From: Leminorella grimontii ATCC 33999 = DSM 5078
GTDB lineage: Bacteria; Pseudomonadota; Gammaproteobacteria; Enterobacterales; Enterobacteriaceae
NCBI RefSeq assembly: GCF_000439085.1
Contig: NZ_AUUA01000002.1
Coordinates: 1-64,000, forward strand
Length of the DNA: 64,000 nucleotides
Direction of reading: 5' to 3'
Shown here one piece after another: positions 31,996 to 44,472 of the stretch; position 1 is the stretch's first letter, and each line of letters begins with the position of its first letter. A program made the position numbers and the translations under genes. The notes below the pieces were generated by a model that made no database searches, was not told the origin of the DNA, and saw only the letters and a program-made list of their open reading frames with translations.

Positions 31996-32434
31996 AGCGT
32001 TTTTAAACGCTAAACGCAATTATCCAAAAAAGCCGAGGGCTCCGCGCTCTTCGGCTTTTTTAATATCTTTAGCAAAATAAAAAACGTCGATTTTTCCACA
32101 TCATTAAATCGAAAATAAATAAAAATGCCTATTTGTTCTGCCCTCAAAAATGTAAAAAAACCGATCTCCAATTTACATTAGATTATTTTTTTCAATTAAA
32201 AATTAACAAATTAAGAATTAGATATGATAATTCCCACACGGTTGCGCTTTTGAAAAAGAAAATTATTATTCATTTCATCATATATATTCAGCAATAAGCG
32301 TAAAAATCGGACCTAAGATATCCTATTCTTATCGCATTAATTCGCCAATAAGTTAAGAATTCTAGTGAAACTTGCGGGAATTATCGCCATAATGCAAAAA
32401 GCTGCGGATAAAAGTCAGAGAATAGCGAACGTCA
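31996..32434. other. AT-rich region upstream of rspR (439 bp)
   Basis: Apart from the ydfI terminator no gene is seen. The bases from about 32060 to 32340 are strikingly AT-rich compared with the coding regions. TTAAGAATT occurs twice (32211-32219 and 32353-32361). Such composition is typical of H-NS-bound promoter regions; no binding can be shown from sequence alone. Confidence 0.6.
32026..32061 (+). terminator. ydfI terminator
   Basis: AAAAAAGCCGA / TCGGCTTTTTT with a GC-rich loop lies 30 bp after the ydfI stop. It closes the rspAB-ydfJI operon. Confidence 0.88.
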
Positions 32435-33124
32435 ATGAGCATTGTTTACCCTTTCACGACGAGTGAACCCGTCAATCAACAGATTTATCGCCTGCTGCGT
32501 CAGGAGATCGTGGACTGTACCATCAGGCCCGGAACGCTGTTGTCTGAAAAAGAGATTTCCACTCGCTTTAGCGTTTCCCGTCAGCCTGTGAGAGAAGCGT
32601 TCATCAAGCTGTCTGAAACCGGTTTAGTGCAGATACTTCCCCAACGTGGGACATTCGTCATGAAAATCTCGGCTAAACGCGTATCCGACGGTCGGTTTAT
32701 TCGAGAAGCGCTGGAGTCGGCCATTATCCGCCGCGTGGCGACGGCAATAACGCCCGAGCGCCTGATGCAGCTAAAGCATAATCTCCACCGTCAGGAGTTG
32801 GCCGCCGCCAACAAGCGGGACAAAGAGTTTCTGGAGCTGGACGACGAATTCCACCGCACGTTTACCGAAATCGTCGACTGCCCAATGGCGTGGGAAACCA
32901 TCGAAACCATCAAGGCAACGATGGACCGGGTACGATTTATGAGCCTGGCGGACGTCTCACCGCCGGAAGGCCTGATTGAGCAACACTACCGCATTTATCA
33001 CGCGCTGGAAAAGCGCGATCCCGATGCCGCCGAAGAAGCCATTCACCAGCACCTGCGTGAAATGATCACCACGATCACCACCATTTCGCAGCGTAATACC
33101 GACTGGTTCGAAACCGGCGAGTAG
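32435..33124 (+). CDS. rspR: GntR/FadR-family regulator RspR (YdfH)
   Basis: The 229 residues have an N-terminal winged helix (EKEISTRFSVSRQPVREAFIKL, about 38-59) and a C-terminal all-helical FCD domain with metal-ligand histidines (about 80-215). E. coli YdfH/RspR has 228 residues and represses rspAB. Here it lies downstream of the operon on the same strand behind an AT-rich promoter region, rather than immediately upstream of rspA. It is the likely local repressor. Confidence 0.9.
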   Translation: MSIVYPFTTSEPVNQQIYRLLRQEIVDCTIRPGTLLSEKEISTRFSVSRQPVREAFIKLSETGLVQILPQRGTFVMKISAKRVSDGRFIREALESAIIRRVATAITPERLMQLKHNLHRQELAAANKRDKEFLELDDEFHRTFTEIVDCPMAWETIETIKATMDRVRFMSLADVSPPEGLIEQHYRIYHALEKRDPDAAEEAIHQHLREMITTITTISQRNTDWFETGE

Positions 33125-33149
33125 CCTTTCTCGGATATCCGATTATAAG

Positions 33150-33173
33150 AACGGCGGCCTTTTGGCCGCCGTT
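33150..33173. terminator. Terminator between rspR and yjgR
   Basis: AACGGCGGCC / GGCCGCCGTT with a TTTT loop lies between two convergent genes. The following T-run is short (TTTC). Confidence 0.75.
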
Positions 33174-33193
33174 TCACTGACGATATAGAACAA

Positions 33194-34708
33194 CTAACGC
33201 TTCTTACCGCCTAAAATACTGCCGAGAATGCCGCGCACGATTTGGCTGCTCAACTGGCGGGTCATAGACTTCGCCGCCGTCTGGACAAGGCCGTCCTTCT
33301 TACCGCCACGCGGCCCGGTGCTGCCGAACAGGATTTCGTTCAGGCTGCCAAACAGCCCGCCGCCGTCGTTGGACTTTTCATCCTGTGCCGAAGGCCTGGC
33401 TTCACTCTTCGAAGCTTCATCCGTTAATACCGAGGATCCGGCTGCCAGCTTTTCATAAGCCGACTCGCGATCTATAGCCTCTTCATAACGCCCGTAAAGC
33501 GGAGAATGATTAATCAGCGCGTTGCGCTCGTCGTCGCTCAGCGCCCCCATGCGCGAACGGGGAGCAATAACAAAGCCGCGCTCGACCACGTTGGGCCTCC
33601 CTTTCTCATCAAGGAAAGAGACCAACGCTTCACCGACGCCCAGTTCGGTAATCGCCTGCTCGGCGTCAAAGGCCGGATTGGCGCGCATCGTCTGCGCTGC
33701 GGCGCGCACCGCTTTTTGGTCCCGCGGCGTAAACGCGCGCAGAGCGTGCTGCACGCGATTGCCGAGTTGGCCGAGCACGCTGTCGGGAATGTCTAACGGG
33801 TTTTGTGTGACAAAATAGACCCCGACGCCCTTTGAACGGATAAGGCGTACGACCTGTTCAATCTTCTCTAACAGAGCGGGCGGTGCGTCTTTAAACAGCA
33901 GGTGGGCTTCATCAAAGAAAAACACCATTTTCGGCTTGTCCATATCGCCCACTTCGGGCAGGTGCTCAAACAGCTCGGACAGCAGCCAAAGCAGGAAAAC
34001 GGAATAGAGCTTCGGCAGGTTATAAAGCCTGTCGGCCGCCAGAATGTTTACTATCCCTTGCCCGGATGCGTTGTTTTTCATCAGATCGAAGATATCCAGC
34101 ATCGGCTCGCCGAAGAAGCGCTCGCCGCCTTGCTCTCCCAGCGTCAACAGCCCGCGCTGGATAGCGCCGATGGAAGCGCTGGAAATGTTGCCATACTGCG
34201 TCTGGAAGCGTTTGGCGTTATCGCCGACAAACTGCACCATCGAGCGCAGATCCTTCATATCCAACAGCAAAAGGCCGCTATCATCGGCAATTTTGAACAC
34301 TAGCTGCAGAACGCCGGACTGCACGTCGTTAAGGTTAAGCAGTCGGGAAAGTAGAATCGGCCCCATGTCCGACACGGTCGCTCGAACCGGATGCCCTTTC
34401 TCGCCGAAGACGTCCCAAAAAACGACCGGACACGCGGCCGGATCCCAGTCTGTTACGCCAAGCGCTTCAAGGCGAGACTGCAGTTTAGGGTTCAAAACGC
34501 CCTCAGCGCCGATACCGGACAGGTCGCCCTTCACGTCCGCCATAAACACCGGCACTCCAGCTTGCGAAAAGCGCTCCGCCATTTTTTGCAGCGTGACGGT
34601 TTTCCCGGTTCCCGTAGCGCCGGTAATCAGCCCATGGCGGTTCGCCAGCGCGGGCAGAATGGCCAGCGGCGTCTCATGACTCTTGGCAATAACAAGCGGT
34701 TCTAACAT
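33194..34708 (-). CDS. yjgR: HerA-like ATPase of the DUF853 family, YjgR
   Basis: The 504-residue protein has Walker [11 protein letters not shown] (about 29-38) and Walker [11 protein letters not shown] (about 261-270), plus an arginine-rich region near [16 protein letters not shown]. It belongs to the HerA/FtsK superfamily, DUF853 branch. Function is unknown. The second ATG at 34708 ([11 protein letters not shown]) is preferred, since it stands 9 bp after AGGA and matches the E. coli N-terminus; an ATG two codons earlier is too close. The C-terminus is Gly/Lys-rich and basic. Confidence 0.9.
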   Translation of the reverse strand: MLEPLVIAKSHETPLAILPALANRHGLITGATGTGKTVTLQKMAERFSQAGVPVFMADVKGDLSGIGAEGVLNPKLQSRLEALGVTDWDPAACPVVFWDVFGEKGHPVRATVSDMGPILLSRLLNLNDVQSGVLQLVFKIADDSGLLLLDMKDLRSMVQFVGDNAKRFQTQYGNISSASIGAIQRGLLTLGEQGGERFFGEPMLDIFDLMKNNASGQGIVNILAADRLYNLPKLYSVFLLWLLSELFEHLPEVGDMDKPKMVFFFDEAHLLFKDAPPALLEKIEQVVRLIRSKGVGVYFVTQNPLDIPDSVLGQLGNRVQHALRAFTPRDQKAVRAAAQTMRANPAFDAEQAITELGVGEALVSFLDEKGRPNVVERGFVIAPRSRMGALSDDERNALINHSPLYGRYEEAIDRESAYEKLAAGSSVLTDEASKSEARPSAQDEKSNDGGGLFGSLNEILFGSTGPRGGKKDGLVQTAAKSMTRQLSSQIVRGILGSILGGKKR

Positions 34709-35106
34709 CAGCATATATCCTATTTAATTGGCCATCCCTGTGCCCAAACGGGGCAGAGAGCCCTTAAAGCCTATGCGCTCGGGTCAAACACCTCCCGTCG
34801 CCCCCTGATTCTTACTGCCTTCAGTATATATCTAACCGATTCAAACTGCAGGACAACGCGTCTGAGGCTTGAAGCATAGCGAGTATAAGTAAGGCAAGGC
34901 AAATCATTAAGCGCTACCCTTTAAGCTAAGCCCACGGTTCAAAATTAGACTCACGTCGCCACGCTATGAAAACATCATTTATCATATGAATCGTTTCAAT
35001 TGCGATTAAATGGAGAGTGAGATCACGATAAATTTTAACTTTCCTCATTATAATCAACAAACAAGCAACATTATTGTTGCCGAAATGATAATCAAGGAAG
35101 CATTAA
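34709..35106. other. Divergent yjgR/dehydrogenase intergenic region (about 400 bp)
   Basis: No gene is supported. Near the dehydrogenase start it holds TATAAT at 35049-35054, without a clear -35, and the inverted repeat GCAACA-TTAT-TGTTGC at 35065-35080. That repeat could be a repressor operator. GTGAGATCAC at about 35017 has the wrong spacing for CRP. Confidence 0.5.
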
Positions 35107-37926
<2,820 letters not shown>

Positions 37927-37938
37927 CCGTCAGACAGT

Positions 37939-37965
37939 AAAAAAGCGCCTTTACGGCGCTTTTTT
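37939..37965. terminator. Bidirectional terminator between the dehydrogenase and ppiA
   Basis: AAAAAAGCGCC / GGCGCTTTTTT with a 5-base loop stands between convergent genes and has T-runs on both sides. Confidence 0.9.
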
Positions 37966-37989
37966 ATTTACGGTAGAAATTCCGCTAAA

Positions 37990-38562
37990 TCACTTCACGA
38001 TCTCAGCAGAAGTGATCACGATTGGCGTTACAGGCACGTCGCGGTGCTGGCCGTTCGCGGTGGTCGGCATGGTTATCATTTTATCCACGACGTCCATTCC
38101 CTTCACCACTTTACCAAATACCGCGTAGCCAAAGTTATCGGATGAATGGTCAAGATAGTCGTTGTCGACCACGTTGATGAAGAATTGGCTGGTCGCGCTG
38201 TCAACCACGTTAGTACGCGCCATGGCCAGCGTCCCTCTGACGTTCTTAAGGCCGTTTTCAGCCTCGTTTTTAATCGGCGCGGAAGGCTTCTTCTGGGCCA
38301 TGTCCGCCGTAAAGCCGCCGCCCTGAGCCATGAAGCCGGGGATTACGCGGTGAAAGATCGTGCCGTTGTAGTAGCCGTCCTTCACGTAGGCCAGGAAGTT
38401 CTTGGTAGAAATCGGTGCTTTTTCTTTATCCAGCTCAACCTCAATGGTGCCCAGCGTGGTGGTCAACACAACGTGAGGATTGCTATCCGCCGCCTGCACC
38501 GCCGGCGCCAGAACGACCAGTGAAAACACGGCCGCCAGAGTGACACAAATACGCTTTAACAT
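37990..38562 (-). CDS. ppiA: Periplasmic peptidyl-prolyl cis-trans isomerase A (cyclophilin)
   Basis: PpiA is an exported cyclophilin. The 190 residues match E. coli. A signal peptide of 24 residues ends at VQAA; the cyclophilin motif [15 protein letters not shown] (about 70-84) includes the catalytic Arg and the Gln-Gly segment. In E. coli it stands next to fic and tsgA; here it stands between the dehydrogenase and codA. Confidence 0.95.
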   Translation of the reverse strand: MLKRICVTLAAVFSLVVLAPAVQAADSNPHVVLTTTLGTIEVELDKEKAPISTKNFLAYVKDGYYNGTIFHRVIPGFMAQGGGFTADMAQKKPSAPIKNEAENGLKNVRGTLAMARTNVVDSATSQFFINVVDNDYLDHSSDNFGYAVFGKVVKGMDVVDKMITMPTTANGQHRDVPVTPIVITSAEIVK

Positions 38563-38673
38563 AGAGAAACCTTTTATAAGTTAACGATAAACGGAAGTCT
38601 TTCCGATTCTAGTAATTTTGTTACGGCGGGGCTACTACTTTTCTGCGCATTTTTCAGGCGGCACACATAGAGA

Positions 38674-38695
38674 AAAAGCGCCCGAAGGCGCTTTT
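38674..38695 (-). terminator. codBA terminator
   Basis: AAAAGCGCC / GGCGCTTTT with a CGAA (minus strand TTCG) tetraloop lies 21 bp after the codA stop, followed on the minus strand by a T-run. Confidence 0.85.
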
Positions 38696-38715
38696 CCACC
38701 ACAACAGAAACGGAC

Positions 38716-39996
38716 TCAGCGTTTAAAGGTAACGATTTCCGGCTGCGTCAGGTTCAAAGTCGTTTGACTGGGCACAGTCTCGGCAATCACCTGACCGCGG
38801 CGGATAGAGTAGCGGGCCGGCGTCTGGCGGCGAACGGCGTCGAAGCCGCTTTCCGCCGGCAGGATCACCAGATTCCCGCTGTTTCCAACCGCAATCCCGT
38901 AATCCTGCAGGTTTAGCGTTTTAGCGCTGTGGGTGGTGATCAGGTTGAGGCCGTCGTTAATCTGGCCGTAGCCCATCAGTTGGCAGACGTGTAGCCCCAT
39001 GTGCAGCACTTGAAGCATGTTAGCCGTTCCCAGCGGATACCACGGGTCGAACACGTCGTCGTGGCCGAAGCAGACGTTAATACCCGCTTCCAGCATCTCT
39101 TTAACCCGGGTAACGCCGCGGCGCTTGGGATAGGTATCGAAGCGCCCCTGCAGGTGAATGTTCACCAACGGGTTAGCCACAAAGTTAATGCCGGACATTT
39201 TCAGCAGGCGGAAAAGCCGGGACGCATACGCGCCGTTATAAGAGTGCATCGCCGTCGTGTGGCTGGCGGTAACGCGAGCGCCCGTGCCGTCGCGATGCGC
39301 CAGCGCGGCAACGGTTTCTACAAAGCGCGACTGTTCGTCGTCAATTTCATCGCAGTGCACGTCGATCAGGCGATCGTACTTTTGCGCCAGCGCGAAGATT
39401 TTATGCAACGACTCAACGCCGTATTCGCGGGTAAACTCAAAGTGTGGGATGGCGCCAATCACGTCCGCTCCGAGGCGCAAGGCCTCTTCCAACAGCGCTT
39501 CACCGTTAGGATAAGAAAGAATTCCCTCCTGCGGGAAGGCGACGATCTGAAGGTCTACCCAGGGCGCAACGTCTTGCTTCACCTCAAGCATAGCCTTCAG
39601 CGCCGTCAACGTCGGGTCGGAAACGTCTACGTGGGTGCGCACGTGCTGGATGCCGTTAGCCATCTGCCACTTCAGGGTCTGCATGGCTCTGGCCTTTACG
39701 TCTTCATGAGTCAGCATCGCTTTGCGTTCCGCCCAGCGCTCAATGCCCTCAAACAGCGTGCCGGACTGATTCCAGCTCGGCTCGCCGGCGGTCTGCGTTG
39801 TGTCCAGGTGGATGTGCGGCTCAACGAACGGCGCAATGGCCAGCCCGCCCTCGGCGTCAATCACGTTCCCCACCGCTGGAGATGCCGCATCCTGAGGCTC
39901 AATGCGCTCAAAGCGCCCGTTTTCTACGGTGAGCTGCCACAGCCCTTCTTGCCCTTGCAGGCGGGCCTGGCGAACTGTGATGGTATTATTCTGCAT
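38716..39996 (-). CDS. codA: Cytosine deaminase
   Basis: CodA hydrolyses cytosine to uracil and ammonia in pyrimidine salvage. The 426 residues match E. coli nearly throughout. Metal and catalytic motifs are EPHIHLDT (about 59-66), DVHCDEIDD (about 212-220), ASHTTAMHS (about 243) and GHDDVFDPW (about 311-319). The start overlaps the end of codB by 11 bp. It is under the PurR operator found upstream of codB. Confidence 0.97.
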   Translation of the reverse strand: MQNNTITVRQARLQGQEGLWQLTVENGRFERIEPQDAASPAVGNVIDAEGGLAIAPFVEPHIHLDTTQTAGEPSWNQSGTLFEGIERWAERKAMLTHEDVKARAMQTLKWQMANGIQHVRTHVDVSDPTLTALKAMLEVKQDVAPWVDLQIVAFPQEGILSYPNGEALLEEALRLGADVIGAIPHFEFTREYGVESLHKIFALAQKYDRLIDVHCDEIDDEQSRFVETVAALAHRDGTGARVTASHTTAMHSYNGAYASRLFRLLKMSGINFVANPLVNIHLQGRFDTYPKRRGVTRVKEMLEAGINVCFGHDDVFDPWYPLGTANMLQVLHMGLHVCQLMGYGQINDGLNLITTHSAKTLNLQDYGIAVGNSGNLVILPAESGFDAVRRQTPARYSIRRGQVIAETVPSQTTLNLTQPEIVTFKR

Positions 39997-41236
39997 GACT
40001 TACCTCTGAAGATGTCACTACGCCGCGATTAAACAGCGGATTCAAAATCATATAGCTAAATACGCCGCCGAGCACGGCATTGACCGGTACGACGCCCGGA
40101 ATATAGTGACCTGCCGCAATGCCCAGCGCAACGGAAAGAATCGCCATCCAGTTGACCGGGATAAACTTCGCCTTGTTAAAGTCGGCGTAGCGCCGACGGT
40201 TCATCAGGTAGTCGGCAATAATAACGCCGCCGATGGGAGGGATCGCCGCCGACAGGAAGGTCAGCCAGCCGACGAAGTTGTTATACAGCCACAGGGCGCA
40301 CAGCGTGCCGATAATACCGTTAGCGACCGAGAGGGTGCGGCTGGAAAGGCCGGTAATGTTGGCAAAGCCAAGGCCGGATGCGTACAGCGCGTTATCGTTA
40401 GTCGTCCAGATGTTAAGGCCAAGCACGATAATGGCCGGGATAAGCAGCCCTTGGGCTATCATCACGTCGGAGATATCCGCCTGCCCTACGGCGGCAGCGC
40501 CCGCCGCGCCAAAGATAAACATCAGCGAATTACCGAGGAAGAAGGCAATCAGCGCCACTAGCACCGCGCCCTTTGCGTTACGGCCAAAGCGCACGAAGTC
40601 AGCGGTTAGCGTACCCGCGCTGACAAAGGATCCTACAACCAGCGCCAGCGCCGTAGAAAAGTCGAGCGGATTTTGCGGCATGATGGTTTTTAAGTGATCC
40701 AATCCGCCAACGTCGTTGACCGCAAGCCAGACGGAATAGCTGCCCAAAACGGCGATGGCGGGAACGGCGATGACCGACAGAACGGTCAGCGCCGAGATGC
40801 CGAAAAATATGGTGACCGTCATCAACAGGCCGGACACCGCAATCAGGATATTGGCGTCAATCCCCGTCGCCTTGCTTACCGGGATGGCGAACATTGCCAC
40901 GCCGACGCCAAACCAGCCTACCTGAGTGCCGCCTAACAGCAGTGAGGGGAGCCATGAGCCTTTAACGCCAAATGAGTAACGAGCCAGGAGGTGGGTGGAA
41001 AGTCCGGTTTTTGCGCCGATATATCCGAGGAATGCTGTATAAATACCGAGGAGGAGATTACCGAAGAGAACTGCTAGAAAGAAATCGTTATAGGAAAGAC
41101 CAGTTCCGAGAGTACCACCGGTCCACATACTGGCTGAAAAAAACGTTAATCCCAACATCACAAACGTCAACGGGATCACGCCTTTTCGCGCCGCCAGGGG
41201 GACGGGCCCCTGACCGTAATTGTTATCTTGCGACAC
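39986..41236 (-). CDS. codB: Cytosine permease
   Basis: CodB is a 12-segment NCS1-family cytosine:proton importer. It has 416 residues (E. coli 419). The start codon is GTG at 41236, as I recall for E. coli, preceded by TAAGGAGATATT. Motifs [17 protein letters not shown] and [12 protein letters not shown] are typical. It forms the codBA operon with an 11-bp overlap with codA. Confidence 0.96.
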   Translation of the reverse strand: MSQDNNYGQGPVPLAARKGVIPLTFVMLGLTFFSASMWTGGTLGTGLSYNDFFLAVLFGNLLLGIYTAFLGYIGAKTGLSTHLLARYSFGVKGSWLPSLLLGGTQVGWFGVGVAMFAIPVSKATGIDANILIAVSGLLMTVTIFFGISALTVLSVIAVPAIAVLGSYSVWLAVNDVGGLDHLKTIMPQNPLDFSTALALVVGSFVSAGTLTADFVRFGRNAKGAVLVALIAFFLGNSLMFIFGAAGAAAVGQADISDVMIAQGLLIPAIIVLGLNIWTTNDNALYASGLGFANITGLSSRTLSVANGIIGTLCALWLYNNFVGWLTFLSAAIPPIGGVIIADYLMNRRRYADFNKAKFIPVNWMAILSVALGIAAGHYIPGVVPVNAVLGGVFSYMILNPLFNRGVVTSSEVSHAE

Positions 41237-41294
41237 AATATCTCCTTAAATCCGGGCCAAAAAATCCGCCGCATGATATACACTTCTCAGGATA

Positions 41295-41310
41295 AAGCAA
41301 ACGTTTTCGT
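41295..41310 (-). promoter_or_regulatory. PurR operator upstream of codBA
   Basis: AAGCAAACGTTTTCGT matches the 16-bp PUR-box consensus ANGCAANCGNTTNCNT at every defined base. It lies about 60 bp before codB. PurR represses codBA in E. coli, so the regulation seems conserved although the genes have moved. Confidence 0.8.
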
Positions 41311-41382
41311 CAATGTTTTTTCTACTGGATATGTCATAATGATGAAATATAAAGTAATTTTTTTGATACTAACGGATATAAA

Positions 41383-41991
41383 ATGAAACGCTTTCAGCGG
41401 ATGACTATTATTTTTTTAACGCTCTTTTTCTCATGTTCTTTTCTTTCTGTAGCCGGTGATGTGACCAATAGCGAAAACGGCCCGCCTTCAGCTAAAAAAA
41501 TTAATGCGACGACGTTAGAAAACTTCTACCAGATTGACGACAGTCTTTATCGTTCAGGGCAGCCTGGTGAAGCGCAGATGAAGGAACTGGAAAGGCGCGG
41601 CGTCAAATCGGTGCTGAACTTGAGAAACTTCCATACTGACGACGACGAAGCCAAAGGGACGTCGCTCGCACTGTATCACGTTCCCATGGAAGCCGGCCGG
41701 TTTACGCAGGAGCAGGTCATCGAGGCTTTAAGGGCCGTTTATCTCGCGCCGAAGCCCGTACTTGTGCACTGCTGGCACGGCAGCGACAGAACGGGGCTTA
41801 CCGTCGCCATGTATCGCCTGGTGTTCCAAAACTGGAGCAAAGAGGCTGCGATTGAGGAGCTTCAGCGGCCGGAGTTCGGCTACCATCGCTGGGCTTATTA
41901 CAATATTATTCAGTACCTTAGAAAGGTTGACGTCGACGACGTTCGCCGTCAGGTCGTTGGTGAAAAAGTGACCGTCAAGGCAGTGCAGTAA
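41383..41991 (+). CDS. Exported dual-specificity-type protein phosphatase
   Basis: The 202-residue protein has an N-terminal signal peptide (1-24, ending LSVAG) and a cysteine phosphatase domain (about 45-185). The P-loop is HCWHGSDRTG with catalytic Cys130 and Arg136, matching C-x5-R; SLYRSGQP (about 54-61) is typical of the Siw14/tyrosine-phosphatase-like bacterial group. It would act in the periplasm or at the surface. The substrate (phosphotyrosine, lipid or inositol phosphate) is unknown. It lies between codB and trpS on the opposite strand, and E. coli has no such gene here. Confidence 0.85.
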   Translation: MKRFQRMTIIFLTLFFSCSFLSVAGDVTNSENGPPSAKKINATTLENFYQIDDSLYRSGQPGEAQMKELERRGVKSVLNLRNFHTDDDEAKGTSLALYHVPMEAGRFTQEQVIEALRAVYLAPKPVLVHCWHGSDRTGLTVAMYRLVFQNWSKEAAIEELQRPEFGYHRWAYYNIIQYLRKVDVDDVRRQVVGEKVTVKAVQ

Positions 41992-42003
41992 GCTACCTTA
42001 AAA

Positions 42004-42038
42004 AAACGCCCCGCAGATTTATATGCTGCGGGGCGTTT
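42004..42038. terminator. Bidirectional terminator between phosphatase gene and trpS
   Basis: AAACGCCCCGCAG / CTGCGGGGCGTTT forms a perfect 13-bp stem with a 9-base loop between convergent genes; T-runs flank both sides. Confidence 0.9.
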
Positions 42039-42068
42039 GATTTTTTACAGCCTAACGCGCAATGCGGC

Positions 42069-43073
42069 TTATGGCATCGGCACGAACCCGACGGCCTGAT
42101 TAACCTTAACCATAGTTTCTCTGGCGCGGGCGCTGGCCTTCTCGGCGCCTTCTTTCATCACGCGCTGGAGATAGGCTTCATCGTTACGGAAACGGTGATA
42201 GCGCTCTTGAAGCTCGGTCAGCATGCCGGCAACCGCCTCTGCAGTCTCCGTCTTCAGGTGGCCGTACATCTTGCCCTCAAACTGGGCTTCCAGCTCGGCA
42301 ATAGATTTGCCGGTTACGCCAGCGAGAATGTCCAGCAGGTTGGACACGCCGGCCTTGTTCTCTACGTCATAGCGAACGACGGGCGGCTCGTCCGAATCGG
42401 TTACCGCACGCTTAAGCTTCTTCATCACCGACTTGGGATCTTCCAGCAGGCCGATAACGTTATTGCGGTTATCGTCCGACTTCGACATCTTTTTAGTCGG
42501 CTCTAATAGCGACATAACGCGCGCGCCGGATTTAGGAATAAACGGTTCAGGGACTTTAAAAATATCGCCGTACAACGCATTAAAGCGCTGGGCAACGTCG
42601 CGACTTAACTCCAGATGCTGCTTCTGGTCTTCCCCTACGGGCACCTGATTAGTCTGATAAAGCAGGATATCGGCCGCCATCAGCACCGGGTAGCTAAACA
42701 GGCCCGCGTTGATGTTTTCTGCGTAGCGGGTCGACTTGTCCTTAAACTGCGTCATGCGGCTCAGTTCGCCAAAATAGGTATAGCAGTTCAGCACCCAGCT
42801 CAGCTGCACGTGTTCGGGGACGTGAGACTGAATAAAGATGGTGCTCTTGTCAGGGTCAATGCCGCAGGCCAAATACAGCGCCAGCGTATCCAGCGTCGCT
42901 TTACGAAGCTTTTCCGGATCCTGCCGCACGGTAATCGCATGCAGGTCAACGATGCAGTAAATACATTCGTATTCATCCTGCATTTGAACCCATTGACGCA
43001 GTGCACCCATGTAGTTACCGATAGTCAGTTCGCCGGAGGGCTGTGCGCCACTAAATACAATGGGTTTGCTCAT
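42069..43073 (-). CDS. trpS: Tryptophanyl-tRNA synthetase
   Basis: The class I synthetase charges tRNA-Trp. It has 334 residues, equal to E. coli. The HIGH-type motif is within [12 protein letters not shown] (about 12-23) and the second signature is KKMSKS (about 193-198). It follows gph by 9 bp and is last of the aroK-aroB-damX-dam-rpe-gph-trpS run. Confidence 0.97.
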   Translation of the reverse strand: MSKPIVFSGAQPSGELTIGNYMGALRQWVQMQDEYECIYCIVDLHAITVRQDPEKLRKATLDTLALYLACGIDPDKSTIFIQSHVPEHVQLSWVLNCYTYFGELSRMTQFKDKSTRYAENINAGLFSYPVLMAADILLYQTNQVPVGEDQKQHLELSRDVAQRFNALYGDIFKVPEPFIPKSGARVMSLLEPTKKMSKSDDNRNNVIGLLEDPKSVMKKLKRAVTDSDEPPVVRYDVENKAGVSNLLDILAGVTGKSIAELEAQFEGKMYGHLKTETAEAVAGMLTELQERYHRFRNDEAYLQRVMKEGAEKASARARETMVKVNQAVGFVPMP

Positions 43074-43082
43074 GATGTCGTC

Positions 43083-43775
43083 CTAATTCACTTTAGTAGT
43101 CAACTGCCCGATGGTGGGCAAAAGATCGGCAAACGAATCCAACACGCGGTCGGGCTGACTCAGCGCGATAGGTTCACCGTAGTTATAGCCGTAGGAAAGG
43201 CCAATCGTCGGGCAGCCAGCCGCCCTTCCGGCCTGAATATCGTTGCGGGAATCGCCGACGAATACCAGCTCATCCGCCCTCAGCCCCAGCTGCCCTAAAA
43301 CCAGATACAGCGGCGCGGGATGAGGCTTCTTCTCCACCACGTCGTCGCCGCCGATAATCACGCTAAAGTAGTCCAAAATGCCCAGAGAATTGAGCAGCGG
43401 GCGAACAAAGCGGGTCGGCTTGTTGGTGACCAGCGCCATTTTCAAACCGTCTTTGGCTAGAAGAGACAGAGTCGAGGCCACGTGCGGATACAGGCGGGTG
43501 CCCTGCTCGACGGATTCGCCGTAAAACCTATCAAACAGAATGCGGGCGTTGTCCTGATGCCCTCTGGCGCTTTCGCCCCCGGCCCAGTCCAGCGCGCGCA
43601 TAATCAGCACGCCCGCGCCGTTGCCAATCCAGTGAGCGACCCGTTCTTCCCCGGCAGGCTTGAAGCCCAGCGTCTTCAGCGTTGCGTCAACGGCCTCAGC
43701 CAGACCCGGCAGGCTGTTGACCAAGGTGCCGTCAAGATCGAACCCTAGCCCCTTAATGCCGGTAAAAATACTCAT
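43083..43775 (-). CDS. gph: Phosphoglycolate phosphatase
   Basis: Gph is a HAD-superfamily enzyme that removes 2-phosphoglycolate, formed during DNA 3'-end repair. The 230 residues start with the catalytic DLDGTLVNS (Asp13 and Asp15), and [10 protein letters not shown] (about 173) supplies the metal ligands. E. coli Gph has 252 residues, so the protein is slightly short. It overlaps rpe by 4 bp. Confidence 0.94.
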   Translation of the reverse strand: MSIFTGIKGLGFDLDGTLVNSLPGLAEAVDATLKTLGFKPAGEERVAHWIGNGAGVLIMRALDWAGGESARGHQDNARILFDRFYGESVEQGTRLYPHVASTLSLLAKDGLKMALVTNKPTRFVRPLLNSLGILDYFSVIIGGDDVVEKKPHPAPLYLVLGQLGLRADELVFVGDSRNDIQAGRAAGCPTIGLSYGYNYGEPIALSQPDRVLDSFADLLPTIGQLTTKVN

Positions 43776-44446
43776 CCTTTCACCCTGGACAGCTCGGCGC
43801 GCATGCTGTCAATCACTGACCTATAGTCTGGCTGGCTGAAAATGGCGGAGCCGGCAACGAACATATCGGCCCCGGCGGCCGCAATTTCACCGATGTTGTC
43901 GACCTTCACGCCGCCGTCGACTTCCAGACGGATGTCCAGCCCGCTTTCGTCAATGCGCTGGCGAACCTGACGCAGCTTTTCAAGCGTGGAAGGGATAAAG
44001 GACTGGCCGCCAAAGCCTGGGTTAACTGACATCAGCAGGATAACGTCCAGCTTGTCCATAACGTAGTCCAAGTAGCTCAGCGACGTCGCCGGGTTAAACA
44101 CCAGCCCTGCCTTACAGCCGTGCTCTTTAATCAGCTGTAGCGTCCGATCGACGTGCTCTGAGGCTTCAGGATGGAAAGAGATATAGCTTGCTCCCGCCTT
44201 GGCGAAGTCGGGCACGATGCGATCGACCGGCTTAACCATCAGATGTACGTCAATCGGCGCCGTAATGCCGTAATCACGCAGCGCTTTACATACCATGGGG
44301 CCAAACGTCAGGTTCGGCACATAGTGATTATCCATGACGTCAAAATGGACAACGTCAGCGCCGGCGGCCAATACCTTGGCCGTATCCTCGCCCAGGCGGG
44401 CAAAGTCAGCGGAAAGTATTGAAGGAGCAATCAGAAAGTTGTTCAT
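43772..44446 (-). CDS. rpe: Ribulose-phosphate 3-epimerase
   Basis: Rpe interconverts ribulose-5-phosphate and xylulose-5-phosphate in the pentose phosphate pathway. The 224-residue TIM barrel contains [29 protein letters not shown] (metal His and Asp) and [10 protein letters not shown]. It lies between dam and gph, overlapping gph by 4 bp. Confidence 0.97.
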   Translation of the reverse strand: MNNFLIAPSILSADFARLGEDTAKVLAAGADVVHFDVMDNHYVPNLTFGPMVCKALRDYGITAPIDVHLMVKPVDRIVPDFAKAGASYISFHPEASEHVDRTLQLIKEHGCKAGLVFNPATSLSYLDYVMDKLDVILLMSVNPGFGGQSFIPSTLEKLRQVRQRIDESGLDIRLEVDGGVKVDNIGEIAAAGADMFVAGSAIFSQPDYRSVIDSMRAELSRVKG

Positions 44447-44472
44447 TAGCTATCCACCCGTTGAGAAATGTA

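Noticed and set aside
35017-35026. GTGAGATCAC as a CRP site before the dehydrogenase
   Set aside because: The two half sites are 2 bp apart rather than 6, so it does not fit CRP binding.
39001-40032. Plus-strand open frame of 343 codons opposite codA
   Set aside because: CodA on the minus strand is nearly identical to the E. coli enzyme, so the opposite frame is a shadow.
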